Shown piece by piece: positions 26,076-34,374 of a stretch of 64,000 bases of DNA. The position numbers and the translations under genes were made by a program. Each line of letters opens with the position of its first letter. Within the stretch, counting starts at the first letter, position 1. Source of the DNA: Brumimicrobium glaciale (lineage in GTDB: Bacteria; Bacteroidota; Bacteroidia; Flavobacteriales_D; Crocinitomicaceae). Where the stretch lies: positions 186,001 to 250,000 of the forward strand of contig NZ_SETE01000002.1 of NCBI RefSeq assembly GCF_004152935.1, written 5' to 3'. The notes below the pieces were generated by a model. The model did no database searches. It saw only the letters and a list, made by a program, of their open reading frames with translations, and was not told the origin of the DNA.

Positions 26076-27701
26076 ATGGCTATAAAAAAAACATCATTAA
26101 CAGAGAAAGTTACAAAACCAACTGCTAAAAAAGCAACAGTGAAGAAGGCATCAGCTAAGAAAACTACTGCGAAAAAAGCATCTGATAGTAAACCAACTGC
26201 GAAAAAGGTAACTGTGAAAAAACCAGCGGCAAAAAAGAGCAATACTCCTGAAGTGCTTAATGGAATTCCAGATATTAGAAGATTTTTCCATAAAAATGAA
26301 ACACCACTCTATTTTATTAGCGCTACAAACTTTAATATGTTGGGAGCTGATGAATGGATTAAAGGATTCAAGTTTATAAGTCATATTGAATGTTTTGATG
26401 GTGAGCATCCTAATGTTTTTTCACCGAAAGAAGAAATTCCGCACGATGATTTCACAGGTATTGAGGATATTAACAACTATTTATTACAACACCCAGAAGT
26501 ACAGGATTATATTAACATCCGTAAAAAAGGTAAAACTGTTGGTAAAGCGATGTTCTTAATGTTTGATGAAGAAACTGAGAAATTAGCAAAAAAATTAGGA
26601 TTAGAAATCATGTTCCCTCCTGCAAAGATGAGAACAATGATGGACAATAAAGTAAACACAAATAGATTGGCTGAAAAAGCGGGTGTCGCTTGTGTTCCTT
26701 ATGTCCTTTCAAAAGTTGAGAACTACGCGCATTTGAGTGAAGTTTCTAAGAAATTAGGAAAAGATTTAGTAATTCAAACTCCATTTGGAGATTCTGGACA
26801 CACTACTTTTTTCATTACCAATGAAGAAGAATTCAAAAAGCATGAAGAAGAGATTATAAAAGAAGACGAAGTTAAAATCATGAAGCGAATTAACTGTAAA
26901 GGTTCTGCTATTGAGGCTTGTGTTACTAGACACGGAACAATCGTTGCTCCTTTGATGACAGAATTGGTTGGTTTTAAAGAAATGACTCCTTACAAAGGGG
27001 GTTGGTGTGGAAATGAAATTTATCCAGATGCATTTACACCACAAATTAGAAAGAAAGCAGCCAAATACACTCAGTTATTTGGTGATCAATTAAGAAAAGA
27101 AGGTTACAAAGGTTATTTTGAATTAGATTTCTTAATTGACCAAGACAACGGTGAAATTTATCTAGGAGAATTAAATCCTCGTGTTACTGGTGCAAGTTCT
27201 ATTACTAACCACGCTGTTTTTGCATTAGCGGATGCTCCATTATTTATATTCCATATTTTGGAATGGATGGGTGTTGAATATAATTTGAATGTAAACGAAA
27301 TCAATAAACGTTGGGCAAAACAAGAAAACCTTGATGGTTGGAGTCAATTGATTATCAAACATACTGAAGATACAATCGAATATATTTCTGAAGCGCCAAG
27401 ATCTGGAATTTGGAAAATGTTTGACAATGGACACATTCAATATGATAGAATGGACAGCCACAGAAGAGCAGTTGAATCAGAAAGTGAAGCATTCTTCTTG
27501 CACATTTCCAAAAAAGGAGATTACTTGTACGAAGGAGCAGATATGGGAATCATAGTTTCTAGAGGCAGAATGATGACTGATGATTTCAAGCTAAACAAAC
27601 GTGCGAAAAATTGGATTAAAGCTATTCGAGGACAATATGTATCTCATTTAATAGAAGATAAAAGAGAAAGAGTTGCGCTTACAGGAAGTTTAACTAAATA
27701 A
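26076..27701 (+). CDS. ATP-grasp ligase with histone-H1-like Lys/Ala N-terminal tail
   Basis: A 541-residue protein. Residues 1-55 are a basic, low-complexity tail built of repeats such as KKATVKKASAKKTTAKKAS and KKVTVKKPAAKK, like bacterial histone-H1-type (Hc1) tails. The rest is an ATP-grasp enzyme: central KDLVIQTPFGDSGHTTFF (nucleotide-binding strand and glycine loop), a Lys/Glu strand in VKIMKRINCKGSAIEACV, and the metal-binding YFELDFLIDQDNGEIYLGELNPR (written here in two parts: YFELDFLIDQDN, GEIYLGELNPR), followed by TGASSITNHA. Biotin-carboxylase-like relatives couple ATP hydrolysis to acyl-phosphate formation and attack by an amine. Here it would join a carboxylate and the decarboxylase-derived amine. 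Start and tail are supported by the continuous frame and a 32-base gap after the decarboxylase. Confidence 0.82.
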   Translation: MAIKKTSLTEKVTKPTAKKATVKKASAKKTTAKKASDSKPTAKKVTVKKPAAKKSNTPEVLNGIPDIRRFFHKNETPLYFISATNFNMLGADEWIKGFKFISHIECFDGEHPNVFSPKEEIPHDDFTGIEDINNYLLQHPEVQDYINIRKKGKTVGKAMFLMFDEETEKLAKKLGLEIMFPPAKMRTMMDNKVNTNRLAEKAGVACVPYVLSKVENYAHLSEVSKKLGKDLVIQTPFGDSGHTTFFITNEEEFKKHEEEIIKEDEVKIMKRINCKGSAIEACVTRHGTIVAPLMTELVGFKEMTPYKGGWCGNEIYPDAFTPQIRKKAAKYTQLFGDQLRKEGYKGYFELDFLIDQDNGEIYLGELNPRVTGASSITNHAVFALADAPLFIFHILEWMGVEYNLNVNEINKRWAKQENLDGWSQLIIKHTEDTIEYISEAPRSGIWKMFDNGHIQYDRMDSHRRAVESESEAFFLHISKKGDYLYEGADMGIIVSRGRMMTDDFKLNKRAKNWIKAIRGQYVSHLIEDKRERVALTGSLTK

Positions 27702-27725
27702 TTAAGAACTAAATATAAAAACAAG

Positions 27726-28919
27726 ATGCAATTACGATTTGATGCTGTTTCTGAACCATCAGTAGCTGGAGCAAAATGGAAACATTTATTTGATGCTTAT
27801 TGGCCAGGCTACAAAACGTGGTTTTTGTCACAGAACACTGCGCTAACTCCAGATTTAAAAACATCTCAGGAGGCGTTGAAAAAATATATGCCTAAAATGT
27901 GGCCAACTTATGTCCATTTATGTGAAATAACGAATGCAGATGTTGATATCGCTCGTTTCCTGACGGGTTTTCAACCACCAGCTTACATTAGCGCTTGTGC
28001 TCAAGTTGTAATTAATACTGATGAAATTCAATTGGTTAGAAACTACGACTACGCAGCTGAATTACTGGAAGGAACTCTTCTACTAAGCAAATGGAACGAC
28101 CTAAAAGTTATGGGGACTTCCGACTGTTTAATCGGATTAGTTGACGGAATAAATGATTCAGGGCTTTGCGTTTCTCTAACTTTTGGAGGACGTAAAGAAG
28201 TTGGATATGGGTTTGGAATTCCATTCATATTAAGATATGTTTTAGAATTTTGTACAACGACAAAAGAAGCTGTTAAAGTTTTGAAAAGCATTCCATCTCA
28301 CATGTCTTATAATGTGACGGTTGTTGATAAAACAGGAGAAACTAAAACTGTAATGTTGGCACCAGACAAAGAAACTAAGGTTTCTAATATTCCTTTTGCT
28401 ACGAATCATCAAGGGACAGTGGATTGGCCAGAAAATGCTGTTTTTAATCAAACAGTAAAGCGCTATAACTTCATTAAGAACTATTTAAAATCGAAAGATG
28501 TTAAAGCAGAGGAATTGGCAAAAGCATTCTTGCACCCTCCACTTTACAACACGAAATTTAGAGAAGGATTTGGAACGCTTTATACTGCGGTTTATCATCC
28601 AGAGAAATTAAGAATGCAACTTTTATGGCCAAATGTAAAAATGGTTCAAAGTTTCGATAATTTTGTTGAAGAGCAAGTCACTATTTATTATGAGCAATCT
28701 TCTGTTCAAACTTCACCAGCAATTTCTGCTCCTACTCAAAAAGCAACTGCAGATGGAGCTTACAACTGGCAAGATGCTGTTGTGGATTCATTAGTGAAAA
28801 GTATGGCTGGAAAAGAATCGAAAGCGAAACAAAAAGAATTGCGTGAGAAATTAATGCCTAATGGTATTATTGCTTGGGAAGAAATCGCTAATTTCTGGAA
28901 TGAACCCACTACATATTAA
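27726..28919 (+). CDS. C45-family Ntn acyltransferase/hydrolase, copy 1
   Basis: A 397-residue member of the acyl-CoA:6-aminopenicillanate acyltransferase (C45) family. These Ntn enzymes self-cleave before a Cys that becomes the nucleophile. The candidate is the Cys of YISACAQVV near residue 95, followed by the conserved QLVRNYDY (Arg and Asp) and later FATNHQG (Asn of the oxyanion region). C45 enzymes make or break amide bonds; known ones include penicillin acyltransferase and the insect N-beta-alanyl-dopamine hydrolase Tan. It follows the ATP-grasp gene by 24 bases and is followed by a close paralogue 21 bases on. No signal peptide, so cytoplasmic. Confidence 0.82.
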   Translation: MQLRFDAVSEPSVAGAKWKHLFDAYWPGYKTWFLSQNTALTPDLKTSQEALKKYMPKMWPTYVHLCEITNADVDIARFLTGFQPPAYISACAQVVINTDEIQLVRNYDYAAELLEGTLLLSKWNDLKVMGTSDCLIGLVDGINDSGLCVSLTFGGRKEVGYGFGIPFILRYVLEFCTTTKEAVKVLKSIPSHMSYNVTVVDKTGETKTVMLAPDKETKVSNIPFATNHQGTVDWPENAVFNQTVKRYNFIKNYLKSKDVKAEELAKAFLHPPLYNTKFREGFGTLYTAVYHPEKLRMQLLWPNVKMVQSFDNFVEEQVTIYYEQSSVQTSPAISAPTQKATADGAYNWQDAVVDSLVKSMAGKESKAKQKELREKLMPNGIIAWEEIANFWNEPTTY

Positions 28920-28940
28920 TTTTAGAACGTAAAACAATTA

Positions 28941-30110
28941 ATGCAATTACAGTTTAAAACCGTTTCTGAGCCTACAAAAGCTGGGGAAAAATGGAAAAAG
29001 TTATTTGATGCCTACTGGCCTGGTTATAAGGAGTGGTTTTTGTCAAATAATTCTGTTTCTACGCCAGACCTTAAGACTTCTCAGGAAGCGCTTAAACAAT
29101 TTATGCCAAAATTTTGGGCAACGTATCAGCATTTGTGCAAGTTAACAAATGCTGATGCGGATGTTGCCCGATTCTTGACCGGTTTTAGACCGCCAGCTTA
29201 TGTTAGTGCTTGCGCCCAAGCGGTTATCAATACTAACGAAATTCAACTTGTTCGAAATTATGATTATCACCCTGACTTATTGGAAGGTACTTTATTGTTG
29301 AGCAAATGGAACAATAGAAAAGTTATTGGTTCTTCCGATTGTTTAATTGGTTTGATAGACGGTATGAATGATGCTGGACTTTGTTTATCGCTCACTTTTG
29401 GTGGACGAAAAGAAGTAGGTTGGGGATTTGGTATTTCTTTGATCTTAAGATATGTGCTAGAATTCTGCAATACAACCCAAGAAGCAGTGCTGGTTTTGAA
29501 AAGCATTCCTTCACACATGTCCTACAATGTAACAGTGGTAGACAAAATTGGTGAATTTAAAACTGTAATGTTGGCGCCCAATAAAAAAACTTTGACTACA
29601 ACAGCTGCTTTCGCTACAAATCACCAAGGCGCTGTTTATTGGCCAGAAAACGCTAAATTTAATCAAACTGTAAAGCGTTATAATTTCATCAAGAATTACT
29701 TAAACTCGAAAGACATTCGATCAGAAGAATTAGCAAAAGCTTTTCTACACCCTCCTTTGTACAATACAAAATTCAAAGAAGGATTTGGAACACTTTATAC
29801 AGCTGTTTATCATCCTGAAAAATTAAGCATGCAGCTTTTATGGCCTAATGCTTCATTAGAAAGAACTTTTGATAATTTTAAGGAAGAAAAGCTAGTGATT
29901 CAATATGATCAAAAAAGTCATACTGATAACTTAGCACAATCAAAAGAAATCTCCTACAGATGGGAAGAAGCTGTTGTTGATTCCTTGGTTAAAAGTTTGG
30001 ACAGCAGAGCTTCAATAAAAAAACAAAAAGAATTGCGTGAAAAGCTTATGCCTCAAGGAGAAATTGCTTGGGATGCGATCACGAATTATTGGAATGAACC
30101 AATCTTATAA
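28941..30110 (+). CDS. C45-family Ntn acyltransferase/hydrolase, copy 2
   Basis: A 389-residue paralogue of the preceding gene; in the first 60 residues about three in four positions are identical, and the candidate nucleophile (YVSACAQAV), QLVRNYDY and FATNHQG are all kept. The copies differ mainly in a short loop near residue 310-335 before the shared C-terminal region (YRWEEAVVDSLVKSLDS against YNWQDAVVDSLVKSMAG). This is a tandem duplication with both active sites intact, which suggests different substrates, hetero-oligomers or dosage. 23 bases separate it from the dehydrogenase. Confidence 0.82.
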   Translation: MQLQFKTVSEPTKAGEKWKKLFDAYWPGYKEWFLSNNSVSTPDLKTSQEALKQFMPKFWATYQHLCKLTNADADVARFLTGFRPPAYVSACAQAVINTNEIQLVRNYDYHPDLLEGTLLLSKWNNRKVIGSSDCLIGLIDGMNDAGLCLSLTFGGRKEVGWGFGISLILRYVLEFCNTTQEAVLVLKSIPSHMSYNVTVVDKIGEFKTVMLAPNKKTLTTTAAFATNHQGAVYWPENAKFNQTVKRYNFIKNYLNSKDIRSEELAKAFLHPPLYNTKFKEGFGTLYTAVYHPEKLSMQLLWPNASLERTFDNFKEEKLVIQYDQKSHTDNLAQSKEISYRWEEAVVDSLVKSLDSRASIKKQKELREKLMPQGEIAWDAITNYWNEPIL

Positions 30111-30133
30111 TAAAAATCTAATTAAAAATAAAT

Positions 30134-31489
30134 ATGGAATTTAAAAGTATCAATCCTTATAACGGAGAAGAAATTGCAGTTTATCATTCAATTTCTAAAG
30201 AAGAATTAGCAGAAAAACTAGACAACAGTCAAATTGCATTTCAATCTTGGAAAAAAGTGCCACTTGCTGAGCGTTGTGCCCTTCTTAAAAAAGCTGGACA
30301 AATCTTACGCGATAATGTTGAGGAATATGCGAAAATGATTACCCTTGAAATGGGGAAACCAATTTCTGAATCAAGAGGAGAAGTAAAGAAATGTGCTTTG
30401 GTTTGTGATTATTATGCTGACAATGCAGAAAGTTTTCTTGCAGACGAAGTGATTGAAAGTGATGCATCAAAGAGTTTTGTTTCACATCAGCCTTTAGGTG
30501 GAGTATTTGCTGTTATGCCTTGGAATTTTCCTTTTTGGCAAGTATTAAGATACGCCGCTCCTACTCTAACGTCTGGAAATGTTGGATTATTGAAACATGC
30601 TTCAAACGTTTTTGGTTGTGCTCAATTGATTGAGGATGTTTTTACAAAAGCTGGATATCCTAAAAACGTATTCCAAAGTTTGGTTGTTAACCACGATGTT
30701 ACGGAACAAATTGTATCGCATGAAGGTGTAAGAGCAATTACGTTAACGGGAAGCGAAAGAGCTGGTTCTGCAGTTGCGTCTTTGGCAGGTAAACACATTA
30801 AAAAATCATTATTGGAACTTGGAGGAAGCAATGCTTTCATCGTTTGGGAGGATGCTGATATTGATAAAACCGTAAAAATTGCATTAACTGCAAGAATGAT
30901 GAATTGTGGCCAAAGTTGTATTGCTGCTAAAAGATTTATCATTCTAGAAGGTGTCTACGATGAATTTGTAGAGAAATTTACAGAAGCGGTAAAAACATTA
31001 AAATCTGGTGATCCGATGGATGATGATACAACATTAGGTCCTTTAGCAAGAATAGATTTAGCAGATGAATTACAAAAACAAGTGAAGAATTCTATAGATC
31101 AAGGTGCAAAATTAATTCTCGGTGGGAAACAAAATGGTTGTTCCCACGAACCAACAGTTTTAGGAGATGTTGTACCAGGAATGGATGCCTTTGATCAAGA
31201 AAGTTTTGGGCCTTTAGCAGCAATGATTAAAGCAAAATCGATTGAACATGCTTTCGAATTATCTGAAAACTCAAAATTCGGATTAGGTGTTACAGTTTGC
31301 ACAAAAAACATAGAATTAGCATTAAGCCACGTTGACAAAGTAAGCGATGGTGCATATTTCATCAACGAACTTGTAAAATCAGATCCACGTTTACCATTTG
31401 GAGGAACTAAACTTTCAGGATACGGAAGAGAATTGTCAAAAGATGGAATGATGGAATTTGTGAATAGGAAGACAGTTTATGTGAAGTAG
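30134..31489 (+). CDS. gabD: succinate-semialdehyde-type aldehyde dehydrogenase
   Basis: A 451-residue NAD(P)-dependent aldehyde dehydrogenase with the general base Glu228 in SLLELGGSNAF and the nucleophile Cys262 in MNCGQSCIAAKRF, plus VMPWNFPFWQV (cofactor strand) and ITLTGSERAG. Length and motifs fit the short succinate-semialdehyde dehydrogenase group (GabD/YneI-like). It would oxidise succinate semialdehyde from the gabT-type enzyme to succinate, or a related omega-aminoaldehyde to an acid. It is the last gene of the cluster; a long repeat-containing gap and a hairpin terminator at 31861 follow. The symbol is provisional because relatives accept other aldehydes. Confidence 0.8.
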   Translation: MEFKSINPYNGEEIAVYHSISKEELAEKLDNSQIAFQSWKKVPLAERCALLKKAGQILRDNVEEYAKMITLEMGKPISESRGEVKKCALVCDYYADNAESFLADEVIESDASKSFVSHQPLGGVFAVMPWNFPFWQVLRYAAPTLTSGNVGLLKHASNVFGCAQLIEDVFTKAGYPKNVFQSLVVNHDVTEQIVSHEGVRAITLTGSERAGSAVASLAGKHIKKSLLELGGSNAFIVWEDADIDKTVKIALTARMMNCGQSCIAAKRFIILEGVYDEFVEKFTEAVKTLKSGDPMDDDTTLGPLARIDLADELQKQVKNSIDQGAKLILGGKQNGCSHEPTVLGDVVPGMDAFDQESFGPLAAMIKAKSIEHAFELSENSKFGLGVTVCTKNIELALSHVDKVSDGAYFINELVKSDPRLPFGGTKLSGYGRELSKDGMMEFVNRKTVYVK

Positions 31490-31542
31490 GGTTTTTTAAT
31501 GATGAATTATGAGAGATGAATTATGAATTTTTCAGGGTTCAA

Positions 31543-31830
31543 TCATTGTCAAAGTATTATGTGATTTAAGGATTCAAAAATTGAGAGATTTAAGATTTCA
31601 AAAGGATGAACATTGTACGAAGGAATAATGTAGGGACGTTTTGAAAACGTCCTTATCATTTCCAAAGTATTATGTGATTTAAGGATTCAAAAGTTGAGAG
31701 ATTCAAAATTTCAAAAGGATGAACATTGTACGAAGTGATAATGTAGGTACGTTTTGAAAACGTCCTTATCATTGTCAAAGAATTATGTGATTTAAGGATT
31801 CAAAAATTGAGAGATTCAAATAATTAAGAA
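31543..31830. repeat. 113-bp direct repeat, about 2.5 copies, with palindrome
   Basis: Copies begin at 31543, 31656 and 31769 with TCATTGTCAAAG or TCATTTCCAAAG, followed by GATTTAAGGATTCAAAA and GAGAGATT. The first two copies contain GGACGTTTT-G-AAAACGTCC (the second with GGTACG...), the same form as the palindrome of the 5454 array but with other bases; the third copy is truncated before it. Confidence 0.85.
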
Positions 31831-31860
31831 TTCATGGGTGAAATTTTTATAGAATTTATT

Positions 31861-31900
31861 AATCCAGCTAGATGAGGAAATGTTTAGCTGGATTTCTTTT
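31861..31900 (+). terminator. rho-independent-like terminator
   Basis: AATCCAGCTA (31861-31870) pairs with TAGCTGGATT (31885-31894), followed by TCTTTT. It would end transcription of the amine cluster through gabD. Confidence 0.7.
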
Positions 31901-32302
31901 ATTGCTGGACTGTATGAAAAAACGTGATACATGAGTAAGCAAAGTTCTAATTGGTAAACTACTCGAAGGAAAAGCTACCAAAAATCAAATAAGAATAGTG
32001 CTTGCCTATTTTTTAATTATGATTTTTTCAAGGAATTCTTTACTTGATTTAAATTGACAGAATACCTGTATTCAATTAACTTTTTGACAATTAGACTATA
32101 AATCCTTCTGTTTTCACATTCAGATAAAACTTAATATCTGTATCTTCAATTAAATATTTAAGAAACTTTACACCTTTACATTAGTCAAGTTCTTTCCCTG
32201 AACCACCACCCTACTCATTTGAATTTAAACTCAATTCCCAATAAATCCCAACAAAAGAATATTCTCAAATAATGTCCGTTTTGGAATAAATTCCATAGAT
32301 AA

Positions 32303-33814
32303 ATGACGAGCAACAAAAGAGATATTTTAGCAGTAATACTATTTTCAATTCTATTCACCTTCCTGTTTCACCAAAAAGCATTAGGTTTAAACTTACTCAT
32401 TGCCGAAGTCGTATTGATTTCTTGGTTAGTCTTTTCTAAGCAGTTCCAATTTAAAGGATTATATCCCATTTCTGTGGGAATAGGATTTGTTATTACTTCC
32501 TTAGCAACCATTTTCACTCATTCCCTATTCTCTTATATTCTTCATTTTATAGTTTTCTTCATCTTTATTGGATTGATCATTTATCCTCAAACTAAATCAC
32601 TATTGAATTCTGTTGGTCAAGCTTTTTCAAATATTTTTGAATCTCAAGGTCAATTCTTTAGAAAACTAACAAGTTCAAGGATAAAAGGTCGGAAACTGAG
32701 TACTTATACTCGAAAAGCTAGCATTTTTGTTATTCCAATTTTAATCATACTTTTCTTCGTTTATATTTATAGAAATTCAAATCCTGTTTTTGATGGGCTA
32801 GTCAATGATACATGGAATTTCATTGGAGATAAATTGAATTCAATCTTCGCAACTTTTGATTTTCTATTATTCATGACTTTTATTATTTGTTTATTTATCA
32901 GCATATTCTTGTTGATTAGAATTCCAAATAAGGAACTAATTAAGCTAGATAAAAATGCAAATGAAAAACTTCAGCGGAAAAGAAGAATAGAACTTAAATA
33001 TTTCAGACCCAATGGACTTATCAATGAATACAAATCTGGTGTATTCTTATTGGTTATTCTAAATCTAATGATTCTGGTTTTGAACTTCATTGATATCAAA
33101 TGGGTTTGGTTTAACTTCGAATGGGAAGGTCAATATTTAAAGCAATTTGTACATGAAGGAACTTATCTTCTCATCTTTTCTATCATTATTTCTATAGTTT
33201 TAGTATTGTTTTATTTCCGTAAGAATTTGAATTTTTACAAAAACAATAAGCTCCTTAAATACCTGAGCTATATTTGGTTAATTCAAAATGGAATATTGAC
33301 GATTTCTGTTGCAGTTAGGAATTTCTGGTACATCAATTATTTTGCATTGGCTTACAAAAGAATTGGCGTAATCATTTTTCTCATTCTTTGTTTATATGGA
33401 TTGTACACTGTTTTTATGAAAGTTAAACACAGAAAATCTAGATTTTATCTTTTTAAAACAAACTTCAATGCTTTTGTTCTGGTTTTGGTCATCAGTTCAC
33501 TGTTCAATTGGGATTCAATCATTGCTAAATACAATTTCAGGAATTCAGACACTTCATTTTTACACCTCAATTATATGTCAACACTTTCAGATAAATCATT
33601 GCCCTATCTGGATAAAACACTTTTAGAATTAGAGCAAATTGAAATAATTCAAAATGAAAAGTTTCCATTTGGAAGAGACTATATGACTTCTGAAAGGTAT
33701 TTTAATGTGATAGAAATGCGGAAAGAGAATTTCAGGGACAAATGGGAATCAAAAGGATTTCTCTCATGGAATTATCCGGAATATAAAGCTTATCAGAAAT
33801 TGTTTAAAGATTGA
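32303..33814 (+). CDS. DUF4153-type multi-pass membrane protein
   Basis: A 503-residue protein with about eleven hydrophobic segments across the first 400 residues and a C-terminal soluble tail of about 100 residues. The segment SVAVRNFWYINYFALAYKRI followed by a further helix is characteristic of DUF4153/DUF4173 membrane proteins in Bacteroidota. Function is unknown. The gene is on the plus strand with its own presumed promoter; the cytochrome gene follows after about 80 bases. Confidence 0.7.
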   Translation: MTSNKRDILAVILFSILFTFLFHQKALGLNLLIAEVVLISWLVFSKQFQFKGLYPISVGIGFVITSLATIFTHSLFSYILHFIVFFIFIGLIIYPQTKSLLNSVGQAFSNIFESQGQFFRKLTSSRIKGRKLSTYTRKASIFVIPILIILFFVYIYRNSNPVFDGLVNDTWNFIGDKLNSIFATFDFLLFMTFIICLFISIFLLIRIPNKELIKLDKNANEKLQRKRRIELKYFRPNGLINEYKSGVFLLVILNLMILVLNFIDIKWVWFNFEWEGQYLKQFVHEGTYLLIFSIIISIVLVLFYFRKNLNFYKNNKLLKYLSYIWLIQNGILTISVAVRNFWYINYFALAYKRIGVIIFLILCLYGLYTVFMKVKHRKSRFYLFKTNFNAFVLVLVISSLFNWDSIIAKYNFRNSDTSFLHLNYMSTLSDKSLPYLDKTLLELEQIEIIQNEKFPFGRDYMTSERYFNVIEMRKENFRDKWESKGFLSWNYPEYKAYQKLFKD

Positions 33815-33897
33815 TTGATAATAAGGCTTATGTGACTTTTGTTGCAGAAATTGAAGTTGAATAATACTAACTTTCCCAAACTTATTAAACACAAACG

Positions 33898-34374
33898 ATG
33901 AATAAAATTCATATTATCGGTCTGTTCAGCACTATTTTCTTATTTAGTTGTGGCAATGAACCAAACAAAGATATTTCAGCGGTAAATATAAATCCAAATT
34001 CAGAAACTCAAAATATTACTGTAATTTCCAATGAAGTTGCACTTGATCGACTTTCAAATAATTGCTTTGCTTGTCATAATCCAAACTCTGAATCTCACGA
34101 TGATATTCTTGCGCCACCATTAGCTGGAATCAAGCACAAATACAAAAAGCATTATCCGAATGAACAAGAATTCATTACTCAAATGACGGAGTTTGTTGAT
34201 TCACCAACAAAGGAAGAAGCATTAATGAAGGGTCCTGTAAAACGATTTGGAGTAATGCCGAAAACTGCTTTATCTAAAAAAGAAGTTCAAGAATTGGTTC
34301 AATATATCTACAATAACGAGATTGAATCTCCTGAATGGTTTGAAGAACATTTTGAAGAAAAACACGGTAAGTAA
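33898..34374 (+). CDS. c-type cytochrome lipoprotein
   Basis: A 158-residue protein with a lipobox (IFLFSCGNE, Cys at about residue 18), so it is a lipoprotein. A single haem site CFACH in NNCFACHNPNSES binds c-type haem, and the distal ligand is likely the Met of RFGVMPKTALS. The C-terminal helix ELVQYIYNNEIESPEWFEEH is typical of small mono-haem cytochromes. It should act as an electron carrier at the periplasmic side. Its stop overlaps the next gene's ATG by one base, so the two form an operon. Confidence 0.85.
   Translation: MNKIHIIGLFSTIFLFSCGNEPNKDISAVNINPNSETQNITVISNEVALDRLSNNCFACHNPNSESHDDILAPPLAGIKHKYKKHYPNEQEFITQMTEFVDSPTKEEALMKGPVKRFGVMPKTALSKKEVQELVQYIYNNEIESPEWFEEHFEEKHGK

Larger units (their letters stand above)
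31490..32302. other. 813-bp gap after the amine cluster
   Basis: It contains the 113-bp direct repeat, the hairpin at 31861-31900 and, beyond that, AT-rich sequence with no gene-like frame before the DUF4153 gene. Confidence 0.6.
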
